From assembly GCF_029338575.1 (NCBI RefSeq), contig NZ_CP119992.1:1674001-1738000 (forward strand): a stretch of DNA of 64,000 bases. The letters are read 5' to 3'. The first letter of the stretch is position 1. Every line of letters starts with the position of its first letter. This DNA comes from Halomarina halobia (lineage in GTDB: Archaea > Halobacteriota > Halobacteria > Halobacteriales > Haloarculaceae). The notes under the pieces were generated by a model, which did not search any database, had not been told where the DNA came from, and worked only from the letters and a program-made list of their open reading frames with translations. A program made the translations under genes and the position numbers. Of the stretch, positions 25,612-33,625 are shown one piece after another.

Positions 25612-25645
25612 CGGGTCGGAGTGGCCCCGTTCCGGTACTTGAACC
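25612..25645 (-). promoter_or_regulatory. Promoter of the pilus-like locus (coiled-coil gene)
   Basis: On the minus strand TCAAGTACC serves as a weak TATA-like box, followed by GGAACGGGGCCACTCCGACCCG and then ATG 25611. The GGGGCCA block corresponds in place to the GGGACCA core before the ATPase and DUF7283-like genes but is less well conserved. Confidence 0.4.
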
Positions 25646-25700
25646 TTCGGCCCCCGAGTCGCGACAGTGTTCGGATGAGGAGCCGACCACCACCGGTTCC

Positions 25701-26003
25701 GCTGGCGGATCGACCGCCACCCTGGCGGATCGAAAGGGCAAGGTACGCTCGACGAACCCCGGCGACGTAAGCACGTGAGCGAACAGCGCGAGCGAACGCG
25801 CGCGACGAGCCGCGGGAGTCGAGCGTACCGAGGGTTTACAGGCGGGAACGTCGCCGCTTCCAGTTTCCCCACCTATCTAACCACTACCCTCAGTCACGGT
25901 GAGGGCGTGACTGAGGACACCTCGAACGTTCAACCCGCGGCGGTGGATCCGCGGCGGTGGATCGGCCAGCCGCCGCGGGTGGGCTTTCGAGAGGTCTCAT
26001 AAC
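25701..26003. repeat. Repeat-rich intergenic region with several perfect hairpins (dispersed stem-loop repeat, copy 2, expanded)
   Basis: This gene-free stretch before the pilus-like locus holds CTGGCGGATCGA twice (25701 and 25722), the second continuing into AAAGGGC, and ends with GGGCTTTCGAG at 25981-25991, as in the shorter copies at 3711 and 48456. Between them are an 11-bp perfect inverted repeat, CCTCAGTCACG (25888-25898) with CGTGACTGAGG (25906-25916), and a 10-bp one, CCCGCGGCGG (25934-25943) with CCGCCGCGGG (25970-25979). It may be a non-autonomous element or a structured RNA. An open frame across it (25775-26002) has no protein-like character. Confidence 0.55.
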
Positions 26004-26042
26004 AGACGACGGCAGAGCTCACAGGCATATCCGAACACTACC

Positions 26043-26822
26043 TCAGTCGCGACCCGCGAGGACGACGTTGACGATCGCGCCGAGCAGCAGGACGAGCGCG
26101 GAGACGTACAGCCACGTGACGAACAGGACGATCCCGGTGAGCGCGCCGTACAGGGAGGTCCCGACGGTGGCCGCGTAGACCTCGAAGACGACCCCCAGGA
26201 GGGTCCAGCCGCCGGCGCTGACCACCGCGCCGGGGACGATCTCCGGGAGCGACACCGGGGCGTCGGGGAGAAAGTAGTAGAGCGGGACGAGCACGAACGC
26301 GAGCGCCAGGAACTGGGCGATCAGGTTCACGACGCCGAGCCCGAGGGGGGATCTGACGCCGACCACGATGTCGATCCCGGCGAGGATGGCCGCGATCGCG
26401 ACGACGGTCACGAGGACGACGGCGGCGTCGCGGAACTGTCGGAGGACGTCGTTGTCGTCGGACGTGCCGTAGACGATTGCGAAGGCGGCGTCGATGCCGC
26501 GAAAGAGCCGGATCGCGGCCCAGAGAAGGACCAGCGAGCCGAGCGCGAACGCCCCTTCGCGACCGCTCGCGTCGCTGACCGTCTCGCGGATGGCGCTGCG
26601 ACCGCTGGGCGAGAGCATCGCCCCCGCCTGCCGGAGGACGAACTCGGCCAGTTGCTCGCCCACGACCGCGGTGAGGACGACCACGGTGAGCACCAGGAGC
26701 GGCACGAGCGAGACGAGCGCGTAGTAGGCGATGCCGGCGGCCGCGAGGGAGAGTTCGCGGGTGCGCGCGACCGCAGCGATGCGTTCGAGCGCCTCGCGCG
26801 TCGTCCGCGGCGGCCGGTTCAT
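26043..26822 (-). CDS. YihY/UPF0761 family membrane protein
   Basis: A 259-aa membrane protein of the YihY/BrkB family. It starts with a cytoplasmic helix, then LSLAAAGIAYYALVSLVPLLVLTVVVL as helix 1, and has about six membrane segments. YGALTGIVLFVTWLYVSALVLLLGAIVN is the conserved C-terminal signature. The family was once called ribonuclease BN in error, and the actual role (possibly envelope or transport) is unknown. The ATG at 26822 is used, and a GTG two codons earlier is also possible. It stands alone, followed by the repeat-rich region. Confidence 0.9.
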   Translation of the reverse strand: MNRPPRTTREALERIAAVARTRELSLAAAGIAYYALVSLVPLLVLTVVVLTAVVGEQLAEFVLRQAGAMLSPSGRSAIRETVSDASGREGAFALGSLVLLWAAIRLFRGIDAAFAIVYGTSDDNDVLRQFRDAAVVLVTVVAIAAILAGIDIVVGVRSPLGLGVVNLIAQFLALAFVLVPLYYFLPDAPVSLPEIVPGAVVSAGGWTLLGVVFEVYAATVGTSLYGALTGIVLFVTWLYVSALVLLLGAIVNVVLAGRD

Positions 26823-26916
26823 GCTCACCGATGGGGGCCCAGACGGGTAACTGTACGCGAACGTCCCGACTGACGAATCGTGAGTTCTCGGTCGTCGGAC
26901 GAACGCTCGACTCCGA

Positions 26917-28263
26917 TCAGCGCGCGAGGCTGGAGCCGTCGAACGACGTGCGGTCGTACTCGACGTCCATCAGGTCGAGGATCGTCGGCGCGATGTCGAG
27001 CAGGTCAGCGTCGCCGACGCGCGCGTCGGCGTCGTCGATGAACAGGCAGGCGTTGCTGAAACTGTGCATGCCGTTTCGCGGGCCGACGCCGAACACGTCG
27101 CCCGTCCCCTTGAACCCGGCCTTGAGGTCGAAGCCGTGGTTCGGGATCACGACGAGGTCGGGCGCGATGTCGTCGTGCGCGCCGCGGAACGCCTCCTCCT
27201 TGGTGACGACGCGCTCCGCGACTGCCGTCCCGTTGGGGCCCTCGAGCGCCTCGAGTTGCTCCTTGAGTTCGTCGCGGACAGACTCGTAGTCCTCCTCGCT
27301 CACGCTCCCGCGCGGCTCGCGACCCTCCAGGTTGACGTAGAACCGGCCGGGGATGAGCGAGTAGGCGCGCGTGTCGTCGGTGATGTCGCCGAGTTCGCTC
27401 GGCTCGTCGCCCTGGAAGTCGAGCCAGCCCTCCTCCACCAGCCACTGGTTGAAGTGGACCTCGTAGTCGAGGCTGGTGAACCCGTGGTCCGAGGCGACGA
27501 CCATCGTGGTGTCGTCGTCGAGCATTTCGCGGAGCTGGCCGAGGTAGTCGTCCACCTTGCGGTAGAAGTCCATGAACAGCTCCTTGTTCTCGCCGTCGCG
27601 CTCGTAGTCCTTGAACAGGAAGTGGTTGACCCGATCGGTCGTCATGAAGACGCCGAAGAAGAGGTCCCAGTCGTCCTGCCGGATGTAGTGCTTGAACGCC
27701 TCGAAGCGCGCGTCGATCGTCGCGTGGGCGTCCTCCATGAACTCGGACTTGTCCTCCTGGTGGCCGAGTTTCGCGTTCACGTCGATTCGGTAGCCGAGTT
27801 CCTGAAGCGTCTCGCGCAGTTCGTCGGGGTAGGCGGCCTTGTCGACGCTCGGCGAGAGGAAGCCGCTCACCATCCGCTGGACGTTACGCTGGGGCGGGAA
27901 CGTGACGGGGACGTTCATCACCGTCGCGTCCCGGTCCGCGGCTTGAACGCGGTCCCAGAGGCGCGTCGCCTGCACGTCCCGACCCATTGGAACGTACGTG
28001 TCGTACGAGCCGTTTTCCCGGTCCTGAAAGCCGTAGACGCCGGTCTCGCCGGGGTTGACCCCAGTCGTGAGCGCGGGCCAGCAGGCGCTGGACTCGGGCG
28101 GGACGATGCTGTCGATCGCCCCCGCGGTCCCCTCGGACGCGACGGCCGCGAGGTTCGGAAACTCGTCGGTGTGGTCTCTGAGCAGGCTATAGGGGACGCC
28201 GTCGATCCCGAAGAAGGCGACTTGTGGCCCATCATCGCCGCGAAGGCGGTCGAACAGTCCCAT
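26917..28263 (-). CDS. Alkaline phosphatase family protein (type I phosphodiesterase/nucleotide pyrophosphatase)
   Basis: A 448-aa metal-dependent phosphohydrolase of the alkaline-phosphatase superfamily. It begins with a cytoplasmic-type start (no signal peptide), then AFFGIDGVPYSLL with the first metal-binding Asp. ACWPALTTGVNPGETGVYGF gives the nucleophile Thr region, and VASDHGF is the distal Asp-His metal motif, followed by GMHSFSNACLF. Haloarchaeal homologues are numerous and probably hydrolyse phosphodiesters or nucleotide sugars; the substrate is unknown. The ATG at 28263 is chosen at the start of the conserved sequence. The long upstream extension is low-complexity. Confidence 0.87.
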   Translation of the reverse strand: MGLFDRLRGDDGPQVAFFGIDGVPYSLLRDHTDEFPNLAAVASEGTAGAIDSIVPPESSACWPALTTGVNPGETGVYGFQDRENGSYDTYVPMGRDVQATRLWDRVQAADRDATVMNVPVTFPPQRNVQRMVSGFLSPSVDKAAYPDELRETLQELGYRIDVNAKLGHQEDKSEFMEDAHATIDARFEAFKHYIRQDDWDLFFGVFMTTDRVNHFLFKDYERDGENKELFMDFYRKVDDYLGQLREMLDDDTTMVVASDHGFTSLDYEVHFNQWLVEEGWLDFQGDEPSELGDITDDTRAYSLIPGRFYVNLEGREPRGSVSEEDYESVRDELKEQLEALEGPNGTAVAERVVTKEEAFRGAHDDIAPDLVVIPNHGFDLKAGFKGTGDVFGVGPRNGMHSFSNACLFIDDADARVGDADLLDIAPTILDLMDVEYDRTSFDGSSLAR

Positions 28264-28653
28264 GGTATCGCTACCGTCGCACTCCCACAAGAAGGTTCTT
28301 TTCGCCGTCAGGGGTTGCGGGGCTTTCTGCCCGCGTCTCGCCGCCTGTGGTAAATCGGAAGCACACTGAATGCGACCGTGCCGGATCGGGCCGGATCGGA
28401 CCGAATCGATCGAGCCGCACTGCATCGAACCGCTTCGGATTGGCCGGGTCAGCGACTGCGCGGGGAGTCGCGTCGAGTGCGGTCGACGCGCGGATCGAAG
28501 TTCTCGGGGACGACCGTCAGGTGGTGGCAGCCGAACGGCTCGGTGGTGGACATCACGAGCGGTTCTAGCCGGCTCGAACACAAGTAATTACCCATAATTA
28601 TAACACATTCCGGACGACGCCGCGATTACCGCGGGGTATCGCGAGGGACGCGG
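28264..28653. other. Intergenic region of 390 bases between phosphodiesterase and pyrophosphatase genes
   Basis: Lower GC than the neighbours. It holds a candidate 34-codon minus-strand gene (28449-28553) and, upstream of it, an AT-rich stretch (about 28580-28612) with ATAATTAT and TAATTACTTG. A run of GGATCGG-like short repeats lies at 28380-28410. I found no tRNA-like fold and no other gene. Confidence 0.5.
28449..28553 (-). CDS. Candidate small protein of 34 residues
   Basis: A short reading frame whose product starts MSTTEPFGCHHLTVVPENFDP and ends in an Arg/Asp/Ser-rich tail. The N-terminal half looks protein-like (Cys-His-His, then a hydrophobic strand), and the ATG lies about 30 bases downstream of an AT-rich TAATTAC promoter-like stretch, as expected for a leaderless mRNA. 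No family is recognised. The evidence is only composition and promoter spacing. Confidence 0.35.
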   Translation of the reverse strand: MSTTEPFGCHHLTVVPENFDPRVDRTRRDSPRSR

Positions 28654-29187
28654 TCAGGCGAAGTTCCGCTCGTAGAGGTCCTGTGCGTGCTCGATGGCGT
28701 CGAGCGCGGCCTGCCTGCCCTCCCAGCCCAGCGTCTCGACCTCCTTGCCGGCCTCGAGGTTCTTGTAGGTCGCGAAGAACTCGTCGATCTCGTCGCGCTG
28801 TTGCTGCGTGATGTCGTCGAGGTCCCGAACGTGGTCGAAGCGCGGATCCTCCGTCGGCACGGCGATGACCTTGTCGTCCTGTTCGCCGTCGTCGTCCATC
28901 TTCATGAGGGCGACGGGACGCGCCTCGATGATGCACCCGGGGAACGTCGCGTCCTCGACGAGCACGAGCACGTCGAACGGGTCCTCGTCGTCGTAGTAGG
29001 TGCGGGGCATGAACCCGTAGTCGGAGGGGTAGTGGACGTTCGAGTGGAGGACGCGGTCGAGCACGACGCCGGGGACGTCCTTATCGTACTCGTACTTGTT
29101 CCGCTCGCCCTTCAGGCACTCGATCACCGCGTAGACGGTCTCGGGTGCGTTCGGACCGGTCTCGAGGTCTTCCCAGAGATTAGCCAT
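28654..29187 (-). CDS. ppa: Inorganic pyrophosphatase (family I)
   Basis: A 177-aa soluble pyrophosphatase of normal archaeal length. It has ECLKGERNKYEYDKD, LHSNVHYPSDYGFMPRTYYDDEDPFDVLVL with the metal-binding Asp cluster (DDEDPFD), and the late Asp-Lys DDKVIAVP. It hydrolyses pyrophosphate to drive biosynthetic reactions, with Mg2+. The ATG at 29187 starts the conserved MANLWEDLETGPNAPE. A 22-residue extension upstream is not conserved in character. A palindrome-like GGCCAAAAAGTACTTTCGGCC lies about 17-37 bases before the start and includes likely promoter bases. Confidence 0.95.
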   Translation of the reverse strand: MANLWEDLETGPNAPETVYAVIECLKGERNKYEYDKDVPGVVLDRVLHSNVHYPSDYGFMPRTYYDDEDPFDVLVLVEDATFPGCIIEARPVALMKMDDDGEQDDKVIAVPTEDPRFDHVRDLDDITQQQRDEIDEFFATYKNLEAGKEVETLGWEGRQAALDAIEHAQDLYERNFA

Positions 29188-29268
29188 CACCGAACGTGAG
29201 ACAGATGGCCAAAAAGTACTTTCGGCCTCCCGTTCCATCAACGACAGGGACATTCACTTTCGAAAGGC

Positions 29269-29370
29269 CTATATAAAGGCAGAGGATGTGAAACTGTTAA
29301 TACGTATAGATACGTCCGCAGTAACGCGAAAACGATTACAAATCCATGGATAGTTGAGAAGTTTTATATA
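29269..29370 (+). promoter_or_regulatory. padR promoter region with two TATA boxes and an inverted repeat
   Basis: A distal CTATATAAAGG box sits at 29269-29279 and a proximal TTTATATA at 29363-29370, the latter 22 bases before the ATG of the PadR gene, consistent with a leaderless mRNA. Between them ACGTAT AG ATACGT (29302-29315) is a perfect 6-bp inverted repeat, a plausible operator for PadR itself or the distal start. The stretch is strikingly AT-rich for this genome. Confidence 0.5.
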
Positions 29371-29392
29371 CCGCCATGACATTTATCCACTT

Positions 29393-29752
29393 ATGTCAGA
29401 GGCACAGTCAGTCTCCGGCGAACCGGGCATCGGGCGGGAACTCACCGCATTCCAGCAGAACATCCTCGTCATCCTCTCCGAGGAACCGCGTTACGGGCTC
29501 GCGATCAAGCGCGAGCTGGAGGACTACTACGGATCGGAGGTCAACCACGGACGGCTCTACCCGAACCTCGACGACCTCGTCGAGATGGAGCTCGTCGAGA
29601 AGAGCGAACTCGACAAACGCACGAACCAGTACGCGCTGACCGAGAAGGGAAAGCAGGCCGTCCTCGGCCAGCTGGGCTGGATCTTCTCGCGGTTCGTGAC
29701 CGACGCGGAGCGCGCCGACGAGCTCCGCGCGCTGGTCGACGCCGCGGAGTAA
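29393..29752 (+). CDS. PadR family transcriptional regulator
   Basis: A 119-aa winged-helix regulator. AFQQNILVILSEEPRYGLAIKRELEDYYGSEVNHGRLYPNLDDLVEMELVEKSE is the PadR fold with the typical YGLAI and HGRLYPNLDDL recognition part, followed by the wing (TNQYALTEKGKQAV) and a dimerising C-terminal helix. It probably responds to a small molecule or acts constitutively. The ATG at 29393 is preferred over an upstream ATG at 29354 because the proximal TATA box lies between them. It is transcribed away from ppa. Confidence 0.9.
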   Translation: MSEAQSVSGEPGIGRELTAFQQNILVILSEEPRYGLAIKRELEDYYGSEVNHGRLYPNLDDLVEMELVEKSELDKRTNQYALTEKGKQAVLGQLGWIFSRFVTDAERADELRALVDAAE

Positions 29753-29825
29753 GTCGTACTGCCGGCCGTCCGTCGCGGGCAGCGTTCGTCGACCGACGAA
29801 CGCTCGACGGGTGCGGCCGACGCCG

Positions 29826-30362
29826 TCAGAACTCGCGCGCCGTTTTTATCGTCAGGTCGACCGACTCCTCGACTACCTCGCGCTGTCTCTCGTCGGGCCA
29901 CGCGTTGCGCGGGAAGTACTCGGCGAGGAACTCCGTCCGCGTCCGCGCGGTGGCCGCCTCGATGGGTTTCGCGTAGTGGTTACCCATGAAGTCCGCGAAC
30001 GCCGCCGCGTTCTTCCCGTGGACCTCCCCGTGCTCCGCCGCGACCCGCGCGACGACCGCGCGGTTGTGCGCCTCGACGGCCTCCCAGTCGGTCCCGTCGC
30101 CCGGACCCTCGAGCGGTCGCTCTATCGCGCGATCGGTGTCGTCGATACGGTCGAACCGGACGGTCCCGTCCTCGACCCACTCGGCGGGGTAGAGCACGAG
30201 CGTCGCGTCCTCCTCTCTCACTCGAGCCGTGAACCCGTGCTCGGCGAGCAGGTCGTCGCGCCTCGCGCGCGCGGCCTCGGCCTCCCGCTCGTCGACGGCG
30301 TCGCGCGCAAGTCGGGTCAGTCGCGTTGCCTCCTCTACGGCGTCGTCAGGAACCCCCGTCAT
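29826..30362 (-). CDS. rnhA operon protein (DUF7108-like)
   Basis: A 178-aa acidic, helical, soluble protein known in haloarchaea only as the conserved neighbour of rnhA. The N-terminal helix (DDAVEEATRLTRLARDAVDEREAEAARARRD part) is followed by a small beta region (DATLVLYPAEW) and a C-terminal conserved-looking block FMGNHYAKPIEAATART and EYFPRNAWP. Its start lies 17 bases inside rnhA, so translation is coupled. The function is unknown, perhaps assisting RNase HI or acting on RNA-DNA hybrids. Confidence 0.85.
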   Translation of the reverse strand: MTGVPDDAVEEATRLTRLARDAVDEREAEAARARRDDLLAEHGFTARVREEDATLVLYPAEWVEDGTVRFDRIDDTDRAIERPLEGPGDGTDWEAVEAHNRAVVARVAAEHGEVHGKNAAAFADFMGNHYAKPIEAATARTRTEFLAEYFPRNAWPDERQREVVEESVDLTIKTAREF

Positions 30363-30945
30363 CGAGTGCCTCGTTCGCCAGGTCGTCGGCGCGGTCGTTT
30401 ATCTCCCGCGGAACGTGTCCGAGCGACCAGTCGTCGAACTCGCGGAGGAGCTCGTGGACGCGGACGCGCCGCTCGCGCAGTTCGGGGTCGTTCGTGTTCC
30501 ACGCGCCCGTCACCTGCTTGACCACGAGCTGCGAGTCACCGCGGATCTCGACGGTGTCGAACCCGAAGTCGGCGGCGACCTCGAGCGCGCGGATGAGCGC
30601 CTCGTACTCCGCCTGGTTGTTGGTCGCGCGTCCGATGCGCTCGCCGCCCTCGGCGGCGATGCCGTCGCCCGTGACGACGACCCACCCGACCGCCGCCGGA
30701 CCGGGGTTGCCGCGCGCCGCGCCGTCGAAGTAGACGTGCGCGCGGCCGCCGCCGTCGCGCAGGAGCCCGACCAGCCGCCCGGGCGCGCCCCCCTGCACGA
30801 CGACCTTGTCGTCGTACGCGACGGCCGTCGCTCCCTCGTACTCCGCGCGCCAGCGCTCGTGCTCCGTGTTCCCCGGTTCGACGGTGACGCCCGCCCCCGC
30901 CAGGCGCTCGCGCGCCTCGTCGGGGTCGCACTCGATGACCGGCAT
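30346..30945 (-). CDS. rnhA: Ribonuclease HI
   Basis: A 199-aa RNase HI. The four catalytic acids are visible: D74 (VYFDGAARGNPGPA), E113 (NNQAEYEALI), D137 (EIRGDSQLVVKQ) and D187 (INDRADDLA), with the conserved His in LGHVPRE. It cleaves RNA in RNA-DNA hybrids. The first ~65 residues are an extra N-terminal domain common in haloarchaeal enzymes that is not needed for the RNase H fold. The ATG at 30945 is used. It overlaps the rnhA operon protein and is divergent from tfb. Confidence 0.95.
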   Translation of the reverse strand: MPVIECDPDEARERLAGAGVTVEPGNTEHERWRAEYEGATAVAYDDKVVVQGGAPGRLVGLLRDGGGRAHVYFDGAARGNPGPAAVGWVVVTGDGIAAEGGERIGRATNNQAEYEALIRALEVAADFGFDTVEIRGDSQLVVKQVTGAWNTNDPELRERRVRVHELLREFDDWSLGHVPREINDRADDLANEALDDGGS

Positions 30946-31074
30946 ACCCCGACTCCCGGCGGGAGTCGCAAGTCGGTTCCGATCGGCGACGCGGATACCG
31001 CGGGTGAATCGGCGTCAGACGCGTTCCCGTCGGCGAATTCTCCACCCGGCGCGTCGATTTCCACCATACAAAGT

Positions 31075-31082
31075 CTTAAATA
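31075..31082 (+). promoter_or_regulatory. TATA box of tfb
   Basis: CTTAAATA at 31075-31082 lies 27 bases before the tfb ATG, the standard distance for a leaderless haloarchaeal mRNA. A second AT-rich run, ACTATAAAAATG, lies closer to the start. Confidence 0.6.
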
Positions 31083-31109
31083 GCGGAGCCGTAATACTAT
31101 AAAAATGCG

Positions 31110-32066
31110 ATGACACGGTCCACCCGTACCCGGGAGCGCGAGCAGGAGAATCACACAGAACGGGAAAATACGAGGGAATGCCCCGAGTGCGGGTCCGACC
31201 ACCTTGTTAAGAGTACGGATCGAGGGGAACTCGTCTGTGACGATTGCGGTCTCGTCGTCGAGGAGGAGAAGATCGACCCCGGTCCGGAGTGGCGTGCGTT
31301 CAATCACCAGGAGCGTCAGCAGAAGTCGCGCGTCGGCGCCCCGACCACGCAGACGATGCACGACAAGGGGCTCACGACGACCATCGACTGGAAGGACAAG
31401 GACGCCTACGGCCGCTCGATCTCCTCGAAGAAGCGCAGCCAGATGCACCGGCTACGCAAGTGGCAGGAGCGTATCCGCACCAAGGACGCCGGCGAGCGCA
31501 ACCTCCAGTTCGCGCTGAGCGAGATCGACCGGATGGCCTCCGCGCTGGGCGTCCCCCGCTCGGTCCGCGAGGTCGCCAGCGTCATCTACCGACGCGCGCT
31601 CAAGGAGGATCTCATTCGCGGGCGGTCGATCGAGGGCGTCGCCACCAGCGCGCTCTACGCCGCCTGCCGCAAGGAGGGCATCCCCCGCAGCCTCGAGGAG
31701 ATCTCCGAGGTGTCGCGGGTCGAGCGCAAGGAGATCGGTCGGACCTACCGCTACATCTCCCAGGAACTCTCCCTGGAGATGGAGCCCGTCGACCCGAAGA
31801 AGTACGTCCCGCGGTTCTGCTCGGAACTGGGCCTGTCCGAGGAGGTGCAGTCGAAGGCCAACGAGATCATCACCACGACGGCGGAGGAGGGCCTGCTCTC
31901 GGGGAAGTCGCCGACGGGGTACGCCGCGGCCGCCATCTACGCCGCCTCGCTCCTCTGCAACGAGAAGAAGACCCAGCGCGAGGTCGCCGACGTAGCGCAG
32001 GTGACGGAGGTCACCATCCGCAACCGCTACCAGGAACAGATCGAAGCGATGGGCATCCACAGCTAA
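31110..32066 (+). CDS. tfb: Transcription initiation factor TFB (TFIIB)
   Basis: A 318-aa general transcription factor. Zinc ribbon cysteines are C24, C27, C43 and C46. The B-reader/linker includes [19 protein letters not shown]. Two cyclin-like repeats follow (about 125-215 and 220-315), the second ending with a helix-turn-helix ([23 protein letters not shown]) that binds the BRE next to the TATA box. Haloarchaea carry several TFB paralogues, and I cannot say which this is. The start at 31110 fits the TATA box. The previous ATG at 31105 is out of frame. Confidence 0.95.
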   Translation: MTRSTRTREREQENHTERENTRECPECGSDHLVKSTDRGELVCDDCGLVVEEEKIDPGPEWRAFNHQERQQKSRVGAPTTQTMHDKGLTTTIDWKDKDAYGRSISSKKRSQMHRLRKWQERIRTKDAGERNLQFALSEIDRMASALGVPRSVREVASVIYRRALKEDLIRGRSIEGVATSALYAACRKEGIPRSLEEISEVSRVERKEIGRTYRYISQELSLEMEPVDPKKYVPRFCSELGLSEEVQSKANEIITTTAEEGLLSGKSPTGYAAAAIYAASLLCNEKKTQREVADVAQVTEVTIRNRYQEQIEAMGIHS

Positions 32067-32122
32067 CTCGCGCTCCCGACCACTACTTCTCCGCGACGCG
32101 ACGCCTCCGAGCGGCGCGAACG

Positions 32123-32155
32123 TTTTTGTACGAAGCCGGGACCAGCGACCCCGTG
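32123..32155 (+). promoter_or_regulatory. Orphan promoter-like copy of the GGGACCAGC element
   Basis: TTTTTGTA (32123-32130) is followed by GGGACCAGCGACCCC (32138-32152) and a GTG. This is nearly the same as the palindromic element before the DUF7283-like gene of the pilus-like locus (GGGACCAGCGTCCCC), with the same spacing. Here the GTG is followed by one codon and a stop, so no gene follows directly; nreA begins about 200 bases later. It may be a control site for a distant start, a relic, or coincidence. Confidence 0.35.
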
Positions 32156-32350
32156 CGCTGACGTTCGCCCGACGGCGCTCCGCGGGAGCGCGACACGCCG
32201 CCGTCGGGACCCCCAGACGCCGTCCGTGTCGCCCGTTCGCCAGCCGACGAGCGGCCGCCGCGTCACCGTTCCGCCGTTCCGCCGCGCCCCCGCGATCCCG
32301 CGGACGCCGGAACTGAACCTTCAAACCCGTCGGGCACCAACCCCGACCGA

Positions 32351-33625
32351 ATGCGCCTCGACGAGTACATCGACGGGCTCGACGTGGACGAGTCGGTCCG
32401 GATGCGCCAGTTGGCGAGGGAGAAGTCCTACGCCATCACCGACTACCTCGCGGACGTCGAGCGGCGCGTCGAGGAGACGCTGCAGGGCGACTCCCTGTTC
32501 GGCAGCACCGCGCCGTCCATCTTCGTCGGGCGGTCGTCGTACCCGAACGTCTCCGCCGGCGTGCTCGCGCCCGTGAGCGACGCCGAGCACGCGGCCGACT
32601 ACGAGACGAGCGGCGAGTGGTACCGCCGCGGCTTCACGATCGACGACGTGTTCCAGGCGCGGACGAACCTGCTCAACTCGACCCAGCGGACGAACGTCCA
32701 CGTCGCCGACGAGTGGGACGGCTTCGTGGGCGTGCAGCGCGAGGTCGCCATCGCCGACCGCCCGGTGGACGTGGAGGTAGGCCTCGACGGTCCCCCGACG
32801 GTCGACCTCGACGCGGGGCTCGCGAACGTCTCGACGCCGACCGGCCCGCGCGCGACCGCGAAGAGCGCCGAGCTCGCCGAGAACCCCCACGTACCCCGCG
32901 CCGTGGAGAAGACCCTCTCGGACGACGACTGGCGCGCCGAGGGGGCGATGAACTACCTCTACAACCGCGGGTTCGACGTCTACGACATCAACCGCATCCT
33001 GTCGGCGGGCGCGCTCGGCACCGCGGAGAGCCGCAGGCTCGTCCCCACGCGCTGGTCGATCACCGCCGTCGACGACACCGTGGGCCAGTACCTCCGCGGG
33101 CGCATCCGCAACGCCCCGAGCGTCGACGCCGTCGAGGTGTGGTACAACGAGTACATGGGCAACCGCTTCTGGGTGATTCTCGCACCCGGGCGCTGGGAGT
33201 ACGAACTCGTCGAGATGAAGGCCCCGGGGAGCATCTGGAACTACGCCCCGGACGCGAGCTACCTGGTCGCCGCGGACTACGAGGGCTACGAGGGCCGGAC
33301 TGGGTACGTCGAGGAGACCGCCGGGGCGTACTACGCCGCCCGCCTGGGCGTGCTCGAACACCTCGCCGACCGGGGGCGGCAGGCCAAGGTGCTCGTCCTC
33401 CGGGACGTCACGGAGGACTACTGGGGACCGACGGGCGTCTGGATGATCCGCGAGAGCGTCAGGAACGCCTTCAGCGAGGGCGACGCGGGGCCGGGGGAAG
33501 CCGAGACGTTTCACGACGCGGTGCGGACGCTCGCGCCGGCGCTCCCGATCGACCTGAACCGCCTCCGCCGGAGTTCCGAGATGGCGTCGGGGCTCCAGGC
33601 GACACTCGGGGACTACCGATCGTGA
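32351..33625 (+). CDS. nreA: DNA repair protein NreA
   Basis: A 424-aa member of the archaeal Nre family (conserved near uvr functions in Archaea and implicated in mitomycin C resistance). Diagnostic blocks are GSTAPSIFVGRSSYPNVSAG near residue 50, TNVHVADEWDGFVGVQREVA and NRFWVILAPGRWEYELVEM. The C-terminus QATLGDYRS resembles a PCNA-binding PIP-like tail as reported for Nre proteins. No C-terminal or N-terminal zinc finger is seen, which fits NreA rather than NreB. The ATG at 32351 starts the conserved sequence. The stop overlaps the next small gene. Confidence 0.92.
   Translation: MRLDEYIDGLDVDESVRMRQLAREKSYAITDYLADVERRVEETLQGDSLFGSTAPSIFVGRSSYPNVSAGVLAPVSDAEHAADYETSGEWYRRGFTIDDVFQARTNLLNSTQRTNVHVADEWDGFVGVQREVAIADRPVDVEVGLDGPPTVDLDAGLANVSTPTGPRATAKSAELAENPHVPRAVEKTLSDDDWRAEGAMNYLYNRGFDVYDINRILSAGALGTAESRRLVPTRWSITAVDDTVGQYLRGRIRNAPSVDAVEVWYNEYMGNRFWVILAPGRWEYELVEMKAPGSIWNYAPDASYLVAADYEGYEGRTGYVEETAGAYYAARLGVLEHLADRGRQAKVLVLRDVTEDYWGPTGVWMIRESVRNAFSEGDAGPGEAETFHDAVRTLAPALPIDLNRLRRSSEMASGLQATLGDYRS

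Noticed and set aside
23168..25774. A single 868-residue protein joining the DUF7311-like sequence to a long Arg-rich tail
   Set aside because: The tail is the shadow frame of the secretion ATPase, which has all its ATPase motifs in another frame.
25775..26002. 75-residue protein in the repeat region before the YihY gene
   Set aside because: The frame merely translates inverted repeats and has no protein-like pattern.
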